Made by a program: the position numbers and the translations under genes. DNA of 64,000 bases from NCBI GenBank assembly GCA_029532625.1, contig JARFXM010000011.1, positions 1,798,001-1,862,000 of the forward strand, read 5' to 3'. Shown here piece by piece: positions 25,001 through 35,086 of the stretch (within the stretch, counting starts at the first letter, position 1; the number at the start of each line of letters is the position of its first letter). Source of the stretch: Lomentospora prolificans. Lineage: Eukaryota; Ascomycota; Sordariomycetes; Microascales; Microascaceae. Below the pieces are notes generated by a model. That model ran no database searches and was not told where the DNA came from. It worked only from the letters and a program-made list of their open reading frames with translations.

Positions 25001-25230
25001 GAAAAGTGCCAGAAGCCTAGGAGCAATAAATCGTCAGTACGCACATGTGTGGTACTCGATGTGAAGAGCTAGGACTTACGACGCCAAGTCAGAGAACAGG
25101 TTGTTAGAGAAGCCATCGCCGGCGTCTGCGGCAACGCACACAGCGAATATCGCGACGATGAGAAGTAAAAGACCCCCGAAAACCAACAACTCACTCGCCG
25201 GAGAGTTCGAGCAAGGTAGGTCACAACTGG
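22041..25230 (-). pseudogene. Degenerate fungal membrane / ankyrin-repeat protein gene
   Basis: Relic of a family I recognise from other filamentous fungi: N-terminal membrane segments, a long middle region and C-terminal ankyrin repeats of unknown function. Read on the minus strand, it starts with a hydrophobic segment (SELLVFGGLLL, about 25190), then a 63-nt GT..AG intron (25079-25017), then FGERITMQFMS, a TAG at 24968-24970, and MDWADNFLLAMG. A shift near 24690 breaks the frame, and a second intron (24644-24594) remains recognisable. Further pieces keep family order in changing frames: GDLADWRGP (about 24070), LHRDLWWWVPRG (about 23640), HAKPHEQLQRWKEAGD (about 23090). Further in-frame TAGs lie at 23733-23735 and 22513-22515. 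Ankyrin repeats (TPLHLAAYGGHLD, RTALHFAAG, APHHLAAMAGHE) end at TAA 22041-22043. A segment between about 24690 and 24430 seems deleted relative to the remembered family. No intact start is visible. Confidence 0.82.
23296..23320. other. GC-rich stretch with NotI-type palindrome
   Basis: A short block made almost only of G and C (GCGGCCGC core) lies inside the ankyrin pseudogene. It stands out from its surroundings, and its origin is unclear. Confidence 0.6.
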
Positions 25231-26702
25231 TGAATTATGAATTTGGGTTGTATCGCACCTAGACGATCTAGAATAGACCGGCCGGAGCGCTTGTTCTCTT
25301 CACAGCGAGAGCGCTCACGAATGTGATGATGGCATGCGGGAGGAGCTATAGGTGCAAGTGAAATGGAGATGGACGTGGACGTCCTCGCTAGACATGAACA
25401 CTGATGGGATGCCATGCAGCAGACCTTTGTGTAGCAATACCAGCCTGGTGCCTGTGAGTTCAGCTGGAGTACGGTGGCGGTTGCCAGCCGTGTATCAATT
25501 GGCGATTCGACCATCCCACACAGAGGTATCAAGGGTGTCCCCCTCAATTTTGCATAAAAAGCCCGCTGCTTGTAGGATGACAATGGTCAAGCTCAAATGA
25601 AGCGGCGAACCGTTGTGCCGCAGCCGAGAGTAATTTATGGTGAGTGGGCGGGCTCGGACTGATGACTCAAGGAAACGACTGGCATTTCCAAGGGTGAAGT
25701 CAAGGTCTAGTACCCTTGATGCATGGAGCTGCCTTCCTTGAAACTCGCAGGCGCCGAGATTGAGAAGGCCATCGGACTTCCTACAAACCGCACCGTTCGA
25801 AGAAAAATAGACATGACGGAAGGACTCATGGGTAAAAAGGCCAGGTGTGACAAGGGCCAAGGTTTATTTTGTTCCTCTATGAGGTGTTGATGTAGGGCAA
25901 GGCTGGGAACCAATCCGCTAGAAAACGACAATACTCATGAAATCCGTCTCGGGTAGCGCACAGCCCAGCCTTGTGTTCAAGGCTCCAGTGGCCAGCTGTA
26001 GCGACGGCAACTAATGTAGCCACGGGTAGATATAATAATAAAAAAAAAATTAGAGCAGCATTTATCAGCCAGCTTGCTCACGGTTTCCCAATGAGCGTTG
26101 TTGCGTGAGCCGAGCTTGAGAAACAGCTTGATCGTGGCTAGGCTAGTTTAGATTAGAGCGACTTACATTTGAGTATCCTACGATTAATACGTTGTCAATT
26201 CGGTACGGTTCTAGCCTGGTCTCTTTCCAAGTTTGTAAGTAGCTCCAAATCATGAAGACGTCGACGAGAGTGGTCTGAGAACGCTTTTACGTCGAAGCAT
26301 GTTAGATCCATTGTTACCAGAGACCTCCATATCTGCCAATCTTTACAGTAACAGCTTCCAGAAACGTGACCCGTTTCCACATTTAGAACACGGTCGGTTA
26401 TAGTTAGAACCACCATGTCTCGAGCCAGTTTGGAATCATCGTCATGATATGGATGCTATTACAAACTAGCTCCCTATCGTATATCGTATCGCACAAATCC
26501 GATTCTTTCCTCCAAAGATGTTCAAAGCTTCTTCGTCCATAACTCCATATTAAAGGGGACGGATAATACATCCCGTATATTTCCATAACCAAGTGGCGAT
26601 TCATAAACCGAATTCGTGCGCTGAAATCCCCCAGCCTCCACTGGTAAATGTCTTCCACGCGTAGCTTGTCCTCCTAGCAATGGAGAGATCTTGGTGCGCT
26701 TA
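25231..26702. other. Region between ankyrin pseudogene and cytochrome b561 gene
   Basis: No intact gene. The minus strand at 26658-26195 carries two protein-like frames that follow one another with a frame change (see the separate entry). An A tract lies near 26039-26049. The rest is unassigned. Confidence 0.5.
26195..26658 (-). pseudogene. Possible frameshifted gene remnant, unrecognised
   Basis: Two overlapping minus-strand frames, 26658-26404 and 26416-26195, read as ordinary protein (mixed aromatic, charged and aliphatic residues, such as DFSARIRFMNRHLVMEIYG and DLTCFDVKAFSDHSRRRLHD). They meet at a frame change near 26410. I do not recognise the family. It could be a relic like its neighbour to the left, or chance. 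Confidence 0.25.
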
Positions 26703-27513
26703 TTAGCGGCGGACCTGACCTAGAAGCTTCCACAGGTGCACCCTAGGAATGATTCCCAACAAGATAAGCACACTCAGCCCAAAGACCCACCAAAACTTGA
26801 TCCCGATCGTCTCACCAACAAACGGAACCCGCGTGGCACTCAACACCGTCGACAGCAAGAGCACCAACGAAAGATAGCCGCTCCACCTATGGTACTTCCA
26901 GATCGACTTTGCGCGGTCTTCGGAGCCATAAAGCGACGGGGTCGCCCACATGGTGAAGCCGACCGAGTACTGCAGGAGGAGAATAGCTGTCGTGATGGCC
27001 CCGATGTAGGCGTGGGCTGAGTGGAAGTGAGCGAGTTTGTTGACGTACTTGTTGTACTCAATGACGACGATACCCGTAACGAGAGATACGAAGGAGACGA
27101 GGTGGAGGAAGGCGTGGATCCGTTGGCCGGTGCGCTTCTGGTCAGGGGTATGCGTTGGTTGTAAAATGAGGATGGACTGGATGATGGCTAATATCGCTAG
27201 GGATTGGGCGATGGGGTGGCCGGAGAAGATAATCCAGTCCCGGCGGAGAATGTGGACCCAGATTACGGTAAAGAGGACCACGGCCCCGAGCTGTGCCAGA
27301 ACGGCGGTACCTATGCTCTAGTTAGCTTTCTCGCTTCCGAGGCCCTGGAGATGAAGCTTAATACATACCGATGTAAAGGTTAGCGAAGATCGGGGAGTCT
27401 TTGCGCTGCAATGCTCCTGCAGCCCTGGGCTCGCCAAGTAAGGGTTCCATTTCTGGTTCTCTGGACGCCGGTTCTTGGGCGGGATTTTCCTGTGTAGGGG
27501 TTGCGGACGCCAT
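26703..27513 (-). CDS. Cytochrome b561 domain transmembrane protein
   Basis: Small haem-b membrane protein of the eukaryotic cytochrome b561 family, which typically moves electrons across membranes, often in ferric or ascorbate-linked reduction. Exons 27513-27369 and 27310-26703 give 250 residues; the 58-nt intron splits a Gly codon. A polar N-terminus (1-45) precedes six hydrophobic segments (about 48-70, 82-98, 113-133, 148-168, 188-206, 214-235). Candidate haem ligands are H80 (in SGHPIA), H114/H118 (in IHAFLH), H145/H148 (in HFHSAHAYIG) and H189 (in HRWSGY), matching the four-His pattern of the fold. There is no DOMON domain or signal peptide. The start ATG has G at -3. The in vivo substrate cannot be told from sequence. 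Confidence 0.9.
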
Positions 27514-28724
27514 TTCTGCAATAGGGGGCCTTCTTCTACTTTTAAAATGGGAGAAAAGATAATAGCACGATTTTTTTATTATGGCCACGTGTGGTAGCAC
27601 CGAGCTCAGTAACCCTCGAGTTCGGTTGCGATCAGCTCACAAGCTTGTAGATGGGAATGCGCAAGCTGAGGGACTAGCTCGTTGGGAGCTTACTCAGTAC
27701 CCAGACAAAGCGGAACTGAGGGCTTGGGCGGATTCGGTACTTCTGTTCGGGAAGCTCGAGTAGCTCAGGATTTAGCTTCCTTCGGGTGGTTTTACAGCCT
27801 GCTGAGAGCTTTTTTATCGGTAAAGACCCGATGGTCGCGGCGAAGGCATCGATTTATGCTCAGCGAGGGAGAGGATGAGGTGGTGAATAGTTGAAGGGAA
27901 AGGGGAAAAACTGGCCTCCACGGAAATCCGCCCTTGGCATCAGCAAAGCTGGTACTGTAAGCAGAATCCGGGGTTGTTGACGCAATTCAACGGAATGGTG
28001 GGGTAATTCCGTTCCAGTTTGCAACAGAAGGGCACCCAAAAACCCACAAAACGGCGGCTGAGGGACTGGCGCTGACAATTCCTGGCACTTTACCTTGGTA
28101 GTGGCTCACTCTTCAGACTTGTGGGGATACGCCTGGCGATGCACCGAAAGGAGTAATAGGACGTGATTACGAGCTTCCGGCTGCTGAATCAGCGACCACG
28201 ACCGCTCCGTACCTCCTGAGGCCATCAATAGTTGCACTCGTAAGTAGCAATCGACGTATGGTAACCAAGCGAGGCTCTTCATTTTGACCATCGTTGCGAA
28301 GGAAGATTGAGATTTTCCCCTATTCGACCCCTTGTTTCTAACTCGCGTGTTAACTGGCGATACGAAATTTGTCCCAGAGCCTCACATCGTCTGGGATTGA
28401 TGTGGATTTACTCCTCCATGCCCCATTATTCTTACCATTGCGAATCCTGGTTCTAACCGTTCGTCATGGCCCAACTCCAAGTACTCTGAAGCAACCCGTA
28501 TCTCACGCGGTTGCGGAATCAATCACATAATTGTCTAAAGGGTCCACGTAAGGGCCAAGCAAACAATTTAGTCAGTGGTAGATCGAAGCCTATCCATTCC
28601 TTCCCCAATCAACCAACGCGGATGCGGGGCTGCCGATTGGCCACCGGCTCCGGTTACTTAAGGCGAGTACGGAATCCCCCAATGATTACGAGATCGGCTC
28701 CGGAAAGAGACCTTCAGCATGATT

Positions 28725-28730
28725 AGATAG
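28725..28730 (+). promoter_or_regulatory. HGATAR (AreA/NIT2-type) site
   Basis: AGATAG matches the HGATAR consensus of fungal nitrogen GATA factors, 518 bp upstream of the allantoicase ATG. A six-base match alone is weak. Confidence 0.3.
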
Positions 28731-29016
28731 ACTTGTTGCCACCTTCAAGGCATCCATCTGTGACTGCCTTAGCACAGCATGCCGGGCAGAATCTGTGGAG
28801 CCAGATACGGATGCACTAAAATTCTGAAGCGAGCCACCAAGCATCACTCAATGGGATTGGTTGCAGTTTTCGGCTCGACCAGCCCGATTAGCTAATGGAC
28901 GCACCCCTGTCTGTATTTTCTCGCTGCTTGTGGGGCCTAGCCGGACTAGCGCCGGTTCAGGCCCCTTCACAACGTTCTTATCAAACTTCGAAGGGGTTCG
29001 GTCCCCAAGGGTACTG

Positions 29017-29030
29017 TCGGCATCGGCCGA
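29017..29030. promoter_or_regulatory. UaY/Ppr1-type zinc-cluster binding site
   Basis: TCGG-CATCGG-CCGA is an exact match to TCGG-N6-CCGA, the reported target of Aspergillus UaY, the activator of purine-degradation genes induced by uric acid. It lies 218-231 bp upstream of the allantoicase ATG, and allantoicase is a purine-catabolism enzyme. A GATA-type site begins five bases further on. Binding is inferred. Confidence 0.65.
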
Positions 29031-29034
29031 TGGG

Positions 29035-29040
29035 CTATCG
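29035..29040 (-). promoter_or_regulatory. HGATAR (AreA/NIT2-type) site, adjacent to UaY-type site
   Basis: CTATCG on the plus strand is CGATAG on the minus strand, which fits HGATAR. It lies four bases after the TCGG-N6-CCGA element, a spacing compatible with joint action of a pathway-specific and a general nitrogen activator. Confidence 0.45.
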
Positions 29041-29175
29041 GGGTTGGCCATGAGCCATGGGGCGGATCCCGCCAGGCCACATATATTCGGGAAGCGTGCG
29101 CCCAACGCCCATCTCTGCCTCATATTCTCCCTCCCTTGTTTTCCAAGAGTCTATTACCCTCATACCCTGGTCTCA

Positions 29176-29181
29176 AGATAA
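29176..29181 (+). promoter_or_regulatory. HGATAR (AreA/NIT2-type) site
   Basis: AGATAA (followed by G) lies 67-72 bp upstream of the allantoicase ATG. It is the strongest of the GATA cores here, but may lie within the transcribed leader. Confidence 0.35.
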
Positions 29182-29247
29182 GCCACTCAATCTCCGTTCC
29201 CCTCCAATATAGCCTCTCTGGTGAATTATCGTGAAACCTAAGTCAAT

Positions 29248-30417
29248 ATGTCTGTACTAGACGACATTCCCTATACCCTAGATACTGTCGACGTCACGCG
29301 TGTCGGGGCGGACGATATTGACAGCACGTTCCGATCCCACTGTGTCGGTGAGTGGTCACGCGACAGCACCCCCAACACCCAAGCATCTCCGATAAGCCAG
29401 AATTCGCTAATATAGGCCCTTCCCGTCTTAGACATGATATCAACAGCAATCGGCGGAAAAGTGCTGGCTTATTCCGACCAATGGTTCGCCGAAGCGAACA
29501 ATCTCCTCACTCCGACGCCCCCAATCAGGCAACCAGGCAAGATGGTATACACCGGAGCCTGGTATGACGGATGGGAGACCAGGCGGCACAACGCGGAGCC
29601 GTTCGACTGGGTTATTATCCGGCTCGGAGTGGCTTCCGGAACTGTGGAGGGTATTGAAGTGGACACGACCTTTTTTTCTGGCAACCACGCCCCCGCCATC
29701 TCGGTTGAGGGCTGTTTTAGCCAGAGCGATGAGCAAGTAGTCTCTTGGGGCGGAGACCGAGGAAAATGGGAGACTATTCTCGGTCTTCAAATATGCGGAC
29801 CTTCGGAGCGGTTCGGATGGAAACTGAACAGGCCCACCAATAAGCAGTACACGCACGTGAGGCTCAACATGTACCCCGACGGAGGAATCGCCAGGTTCCG
29901 CCTCTATGGGCACGCCATTCCCGTATTTCCCGAAGATCCTAACGCCATAATCGACCTTGCGGCGGCTCAGAATGGTGCTGTTGCTATCTCCTGCAGCGAC
30001 CAACACTTTAGCAAGAAGGATAACCTATTACTTCCAGGGCGGGGCAAGGACATGGGCGACGGTTGGGAGACGGCACGATCAAGGGTCAAGGGCCACACTG
30101 ATTGGGTAATCGTCAGGCTTGGAGTGCCGGGTTTTGTGCAGAAGGTGGTCGTTGACACTGCTCACTTTAGGGGTAACTACCCCCAGGCAGTGAGGATCGA
30201 GGCGATCAGCTGGGACGCAGCGTCAGAACCGGGGCCACAGGATGCGTGGAAAACCATTCTAGAGCCGTCAAAGTGCGGCCCTGATAAAGAACATGAATTC
30301 GAAACAATCCAGGGCGAGATCCCCGGAGCCATCACGCACGTGAAGCTTGTGATTATCCCCGATGGTGGGGTGAAGCGACTACGAGTACTTGGCAGGAGGG
30401 AGATCAAGGCGTCATAA
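29248..30417 (+). CDS. Allantoicase (allantoate amidinohydrolase, EC 3.5.3.4)
   Basis: Hydrolyses allantoate to ureidoglycolate and urea in purine breakdown, releasing nitrogen. Exons 29248-29347 and 29432-30417 join in frame (84-nt GT..AG intron) to give 361 residues, typical of fungal allantoicases (yeast Dal2, Neurospora Alc-1). The protein shows the two tandem allantoicase domains: repeat 1 has YSDQWFAEANNLL, YDGWETRRH and DWVIIRLG; repeat 2 has CSDQHFSKKDNLLLP, MGDGWETAR and DWVIVRLG. Each repeat carries the VDT-x-F/HF-x-GN motif (VDTTFFSGNHAP, VDTAHFRGNYPQ). The first exon supplies the N-terminal leader to the first domain. The ATG has A at -3. The promoter elements fit uric-acid induction and ammonium repression (inferred). 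No breaks are visible. Confidence 0.97.
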
Positions 30418-31067
30418 TACACATGGAAAGCCGATGTCTAAATAATTTCATAGCAGCATCTACGTATATCGAAGACGCCTAATAAAACAAATTCATTAGA
30501 CAATAATACTTAGCCCCTAAATAGAAGAGAAAAAAGGTGAAAGACGAAAGTCACCAGATCACAGCGGGCAAGTGGACTGCGCCGAACCGCTCTAGCAACT
30601 CGAGAAGCGAGTGCGGGGTGATTTGTGGCTTGAACAAGCTTAGCTCGGTGACTCGTCGTTTGTATCTTCGTACTTCGTACCATTTGTGGGGATTGCCCCT
30701 CTCAATAGGAACACTAGCCACAGTTGGATTGTGGCTAGTGAAGTGATGTCGTCGATTCGATTCCCGAGTCACTGCACTTGAGCCAAGACAATATGCATAG
30801 GCTTTCCAACGACCAAATATCCACACCACGGCGCTCCGACCTGATGATAACCCCACGCGACCAAATCTCCACGAACGAAACAGCGAACGTCCCGAGAAAG
30901 ACCAAGATAATAAGGAGTACGATAAAACAACAGGGGAGTCAGAGATAGCCGGAGACTTTTATTTGCCAAGTTGGCACCCCGCAAATACAAACCGCAAAGC
31001 CTCATGATTTAGGGGGAGATTAAACCAACGCACCACTCCTCCTCTCCTTCTGCCCCTCATTCCTACC
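30418..31067. other. Intergenic: allantoicase 3' region and DIL-protein promoter
   Basis: 650 bp with no gene. It contains a perfect 11-bp-arm inverted repeat at 30712-30740, described separately. Confidence 0.7.
30712..30740. repeat. Perfect inverted repeat, 11-bp arms, 7-nt loop
   Basis: CACTAGCCACA (30712-30722), a 7-nt spacer, then TGTGGCTAGTG (30730-30740). It could be a hairpin in a transcript or a dyad protein site. It lies about 300 bp past the allantoicase stop and 330 bp before the next ATG. Confidence 0.8.
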
Positions 31068-33726
31068 ATGGATCTGGGTGCTCCCGACAGCGGAGATGGC
31101 GATCGGAAGAGCCCTAGGCCCCTCCCCGATGACTTGCCAAAGTCGCTAGACGACCGGAGGGTGGTCCGGACTGAGCTGATGCCCGAGACGGAGATGTATG
31201 ACGGATGGCAAGGTGCGTGCGACTGAGCAACCAGAGACCGGTTTCAGCGGCCCAGCAACCATTTCACCCCAGGGCTTCAAAAGATGGCAGAGTGACCCAG
31301 GAAGAGAGCTAACAGTGAATTGTTTTGGCAATTAGGGCAATCGCAATTCCTCACATCTCCAATGCTAGCGAAGCCCCTAGACTTTGGCGATCTCTCCTTG
31401 AATGATAGGAACTACCCCGACGACGAGCTACGGAGCCCCATCAGTAACGAGGCGAGATTAATGGAGATGCTCGCCGCGCAGGCTGCGCACTCTGCCGACC
31501 CCGGCTTCGGAGACGAAGGCACAATTGCCGCCGATGATCAGATCCCCGAGGAAAAAAAGCGAGAGATGCTACAGAAATCCTTGAACATGGCTGCGAGCAA
31601 TGGCGATATCGAGAGGGTGCAAAAGATTCTCGGGGGCAAGGCGAGAGACTTTGTAGATATCAATGCAGCTGACGAGGATGGCACCCCCCCTTTAATCTAC
31701 GCTAGTTGCTTTGTACGATCTCCTGCTACTTCAAAGTTCCATCGAGGATTCTAACAGGGTATCTAGGGCCACGAGAGCGTTGTCAAGTCCTTGGTGGATG
31801 CGGGGGCCGACGTTGACAGGCAAGACCGAAATCAATGGACGGCACTTATGTGGGCCATGACGAATCGTCACAAAAGCATTGCCAAAATGCTTCTCGATCA
31901 CGGTGCCTCTGCGGAGCAAAAGACCTCGACCGGCCGTACGGCGTTAGACTTCGTGCCCCCCGATAGCGACATGTCGTATTATCTCCATGATAGCGGCTAC
32001 AACCTTGGTACGGCCGGCGTGACTGACGACTTTTACCAGCCTGGATTCTCTCAGGATCGCTTCGAGGAGGAAATGGCAGCGCAAGAAATGCGGACACGGT
32101 TAATGATGGACAGTGCCCGCGATCTCGAGGTAGATCTTGGGAATGTTGGCATGGATGATCAGCCGGAGGTGGGTGATGCATTTGACGATTCCTCTCAGAA
32201 CATTCGCTAACTAGATCCTGTAGCCTGTCGACGAGTTCGAAGAGGATCAGCAAGAGTTTGACTGGACACGGTGTACCCACGACCAGATGTTCGTGTTCCA
32301 GGAATCGGAGTTGGATGCTATTTTGGATATTATTATTACCAAGATGACTCCCCAGCGTTCACCATCTCAGAAACCTGTGCCCGCGAATATGATATTCCTG
32401 TCCGCGCGATACGCCCACTACCACGCAAGTCCCGAGCTACTAGCAAGCTTGCTTTTCTCAGCAATGGAGAAGATCAACGACGTAGTAGAGACGTACCAGT
32501 GGGACATGACGATACTCGCCTTCTGGATGTCCAACGCCACACTCCTATTACACTATCTGAAGAAGGATTTAGGTCTCGTCGAAGCTACGGCAGAGTTCCA
32601 AGCCCAGCTCGCAGAACTCATCAACGAAATCTTCATTCTCATTGTCCGGGACGCCGAGAGGCGCATGGACAAGGTTCTCGACGCCGCCATGCTCGACCAC
32701 GAGACCATCCCCGGTTTTGAAGATATCACGTTCCAGAACGAGTGGAAAATATTCAAGCGGAAAACGCAAGTAAAGGAAGAGCCGATAGAAAAGCGATTCC
32801 GTCCTCCTTCGCCTAAGCAACGTGCCAAACCTGCGCCGCGCAATGTCACCTCCCTCCTTTCATCTACTCTCTTCGTCCTCGACCTCTACGACATCCATTC
32901 CGTCATCACCGCCCAGGTCGTCTCCCAGCTCGTGTACTGGTTGGGCGCCGAGCTTTTCAACCGTATCATGTCCAATAGGAAGTATCTAGCGCGGACAAAG
33001 GCTATGCAGATCCGCATGAATATCTCCATCCTCGAAGACTGGGCGCGTACAAATAATAGGCAGCCCGAGCACTATGAGGGGGGCGACATCAAGGCATCCG
33101 GAGAACCTACGATGGAGGCATCGAGGAGACATCTTGAGCCGGTTATCCAGCTTCTGCAGTGGCTACAATGCTTCTCGTCGCTGGGCGCCGACGACCTAGA
33201 AGCCCTAGTTGGGACGTTACAACAGCTGAAGCGCTTGACGCCACAACAGCTTCTTCACGCCGCAAAGCACTATAGGCCCGAGGTAGGAGAGAAGGGCCTA
33301 ACTAAGAGCGCCATCAAATACCTCGAGGCCATACAAAAAGAGCAAGCGCTCCAACGTGAGAAGCGGCGCAGTCGACCTCCCTCAGCAGTGCCGCCGGGCA
33401 GCGCGCCGGCAACACCGACAAAGCCGTCCAACGGCCAGCAGCCCATCACTGCGGAAACCCCCGAAAACCGCGTCAGCAACGAAGACAGCGACGACGAGCC
33501 GCAGGAGCATCTGCTCTTAGATCCGGCGTTGATGTTGCCGTTCACGCTGCCTTCAGTGACGGATATGCTGGTGAGCTACGGGGCCGGCTTCGGCGGGGTG
33601 AACCGCGAGAGGGAAAGGAAATACATTCCCACGGTGCCACCCGAGTTCCTGGCAAAGCTGGAGGTCAGCGGGGCGCGTAAGGGGCCCATGTTTGAAGAGA
33701 AGGACTGGGAGAACGAGGAAGTGTAG
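31068..33726 (+). CDS. Ankyrin-repeat and DIL (dilute) domain protein
   Basis: Four exons (31068-31212, 31336-31712, 31767-32168, 32224-33726) give 808 residues. After an acidic N-terminus, ankyrin repeats occupy about 125-235 (SNGDIERVQKIL, TPPLIYASC, GHESVVKSLVDAGADVD, WTALMWAMTNRHKSIAKMLLDHGA). A long helical region with the dilute/DIL domain follows, about 330-690 (YHASPELLASLLFSAM, TLFVLDLYDIHSVITAQVV, LGAELFNRIMSNRKYLART). DIL domains occur in the cargo-binding tail of class V myosins and in afadin-type adaptors, so a scaffold role in membrane traffic or polarity is possible but inferred. The tail (about 690-808) is Pro/Ser-rich then acidic. In intron 2 an AG at 31756-31757, next to the CTAAC branch site, would bring in a stop (GGT ATC TAG), so the AG at 31765-31766 must be the acceptor. 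Fungal proteins of this architecture are known but poorly studied. Confidence 0.9.
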
Positions 33727-35049
33727 AGTCGGGCGAGGTGAACGGAGGGGTTACTGGGGGTTAGAACGACTTCTCCGATCTTCACTCCCTTCTTTTTTTC
33801 TTCAAGGGGCTCCTGCAAACTGCCCAGGGGTAGTTGACTCGGTTCATAATTCAATACGACTCTCCGGGAAAAAGGGGCAGCCTTACAATAGATGGCGGAA
33901 TACGACCTTCTGTTAGGAGAGCAGAGCTCGTGCTCGGGAATAAGGTGGCTGGCAAGAGTTGGCGGGAATAGGAAAGAATACGCAGATTAGCGAGAGGCAT
34001 GGCGCGGCGGTTGCTCAACGTGGAGCCGCCAGAACCCCGGTCTGAGACGAAGTGGGTTGATCGAACACTGACCAAAAAAAAAAAAAAAAAAGATTATCAT
34101 GTTGCATTGAGAAACGAAAGGTCCAACTTACAAGCGGGAAAAGGGAAAGGGAACGTTGCCTGTTGACCATTTAGAAAAACATTTTATTCCAAGATTTCTT
34201 TTACTTTTCCCTCTCGCACTCGATTTTACCCCATGCGCTGTAACCCTGATGTTTCCTTTGAGGGCCAAAGAGTTTTATTATGCTTTACTTTCTGGAGCGT
34301 TTCTCTCATCTCTCCTCATTTGACCATGACCCTGTCATAGATGCCTGATTGGAAATTTTTTTTGCATAGATTCATGAGGTTTCTACGTACCCTTGCCAAA
34401 TGCGATTCTACTGGTGCAAAGTGGACGAAAGGGATTTGCTGGCATTGATGGGAGAGGCCAGCCGAGGCCAGCGGCCTGGCAAATGTGTACGTGTGTAGCC
34501 TACCGGGGAAGATAGGAGCGAGCAGCGGCTGGCGAACACGTGTGAGGCGGGGATGCGAAGGGGAGATTTGGGGGAGGGGAGAAGGCGAGGAGAGGAAGAG
34601 GTAGGATTTCGATTTTTGCTTAGCTGGAGCCAGTGGATGGGTGTGATGGGGGATGCAGATGCAAGCTGCAAGGGACGAGAACGGGAGACAGTTGACGGCT
34701 GTTGCGTTTGCCGTGGTGGGATGGTGTTGCGAACAGATGAGGTGCAGGGAATGGTACTCGGGGCTCTTGTGTGTTTGGTTCCTGGTTCGGGTTGGAAGTG
34801 AATACTGCGAATAAGGCAATAATTTGAGGGAATTTCGAGAAATAAGGGGATGGGCGTCGAATAGTTTACGGGGAATGCAACTTGAGAGGAAGGCGTGAGT
34901 TGTTGAGAACTTGGCCCTTGGACGTGTAAGACAACGTCTAGCGCGGAAGTGGGCAGATAACAACAAGGGCCCGATCTTGGGGGCGCAAAGTTTTGCCCAA
35001 CGGAGTCAGAAGGGGGAGAGCTTCGTGAACCACTAGACGGGGAAAGTAG

Positions 35050-35086
<37 letters not shown>

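Larger units (their letters stand above)
27514..29247. other. Divergent intergenic region: b561 and allantoicase promoters
   Basis: The two flanking genes are transcribed away from each other, so this 1.7 kb holds both promoters. The right part carries a TCGG-N6-CCGA site and three GATA-type sites. I see no supported gene. A 60-codon plus-strand frame at 27581-27763 is not recognised. Confidence 0.65.

Noticed and set aside
30711..30790. tRNA-like A and B box strings around the inverted repeat
   Set aside because: The B-box-like GATTCGATTCC has no T stem that pairs, and the dyad arms do not fit a D arm or acceptor stem.
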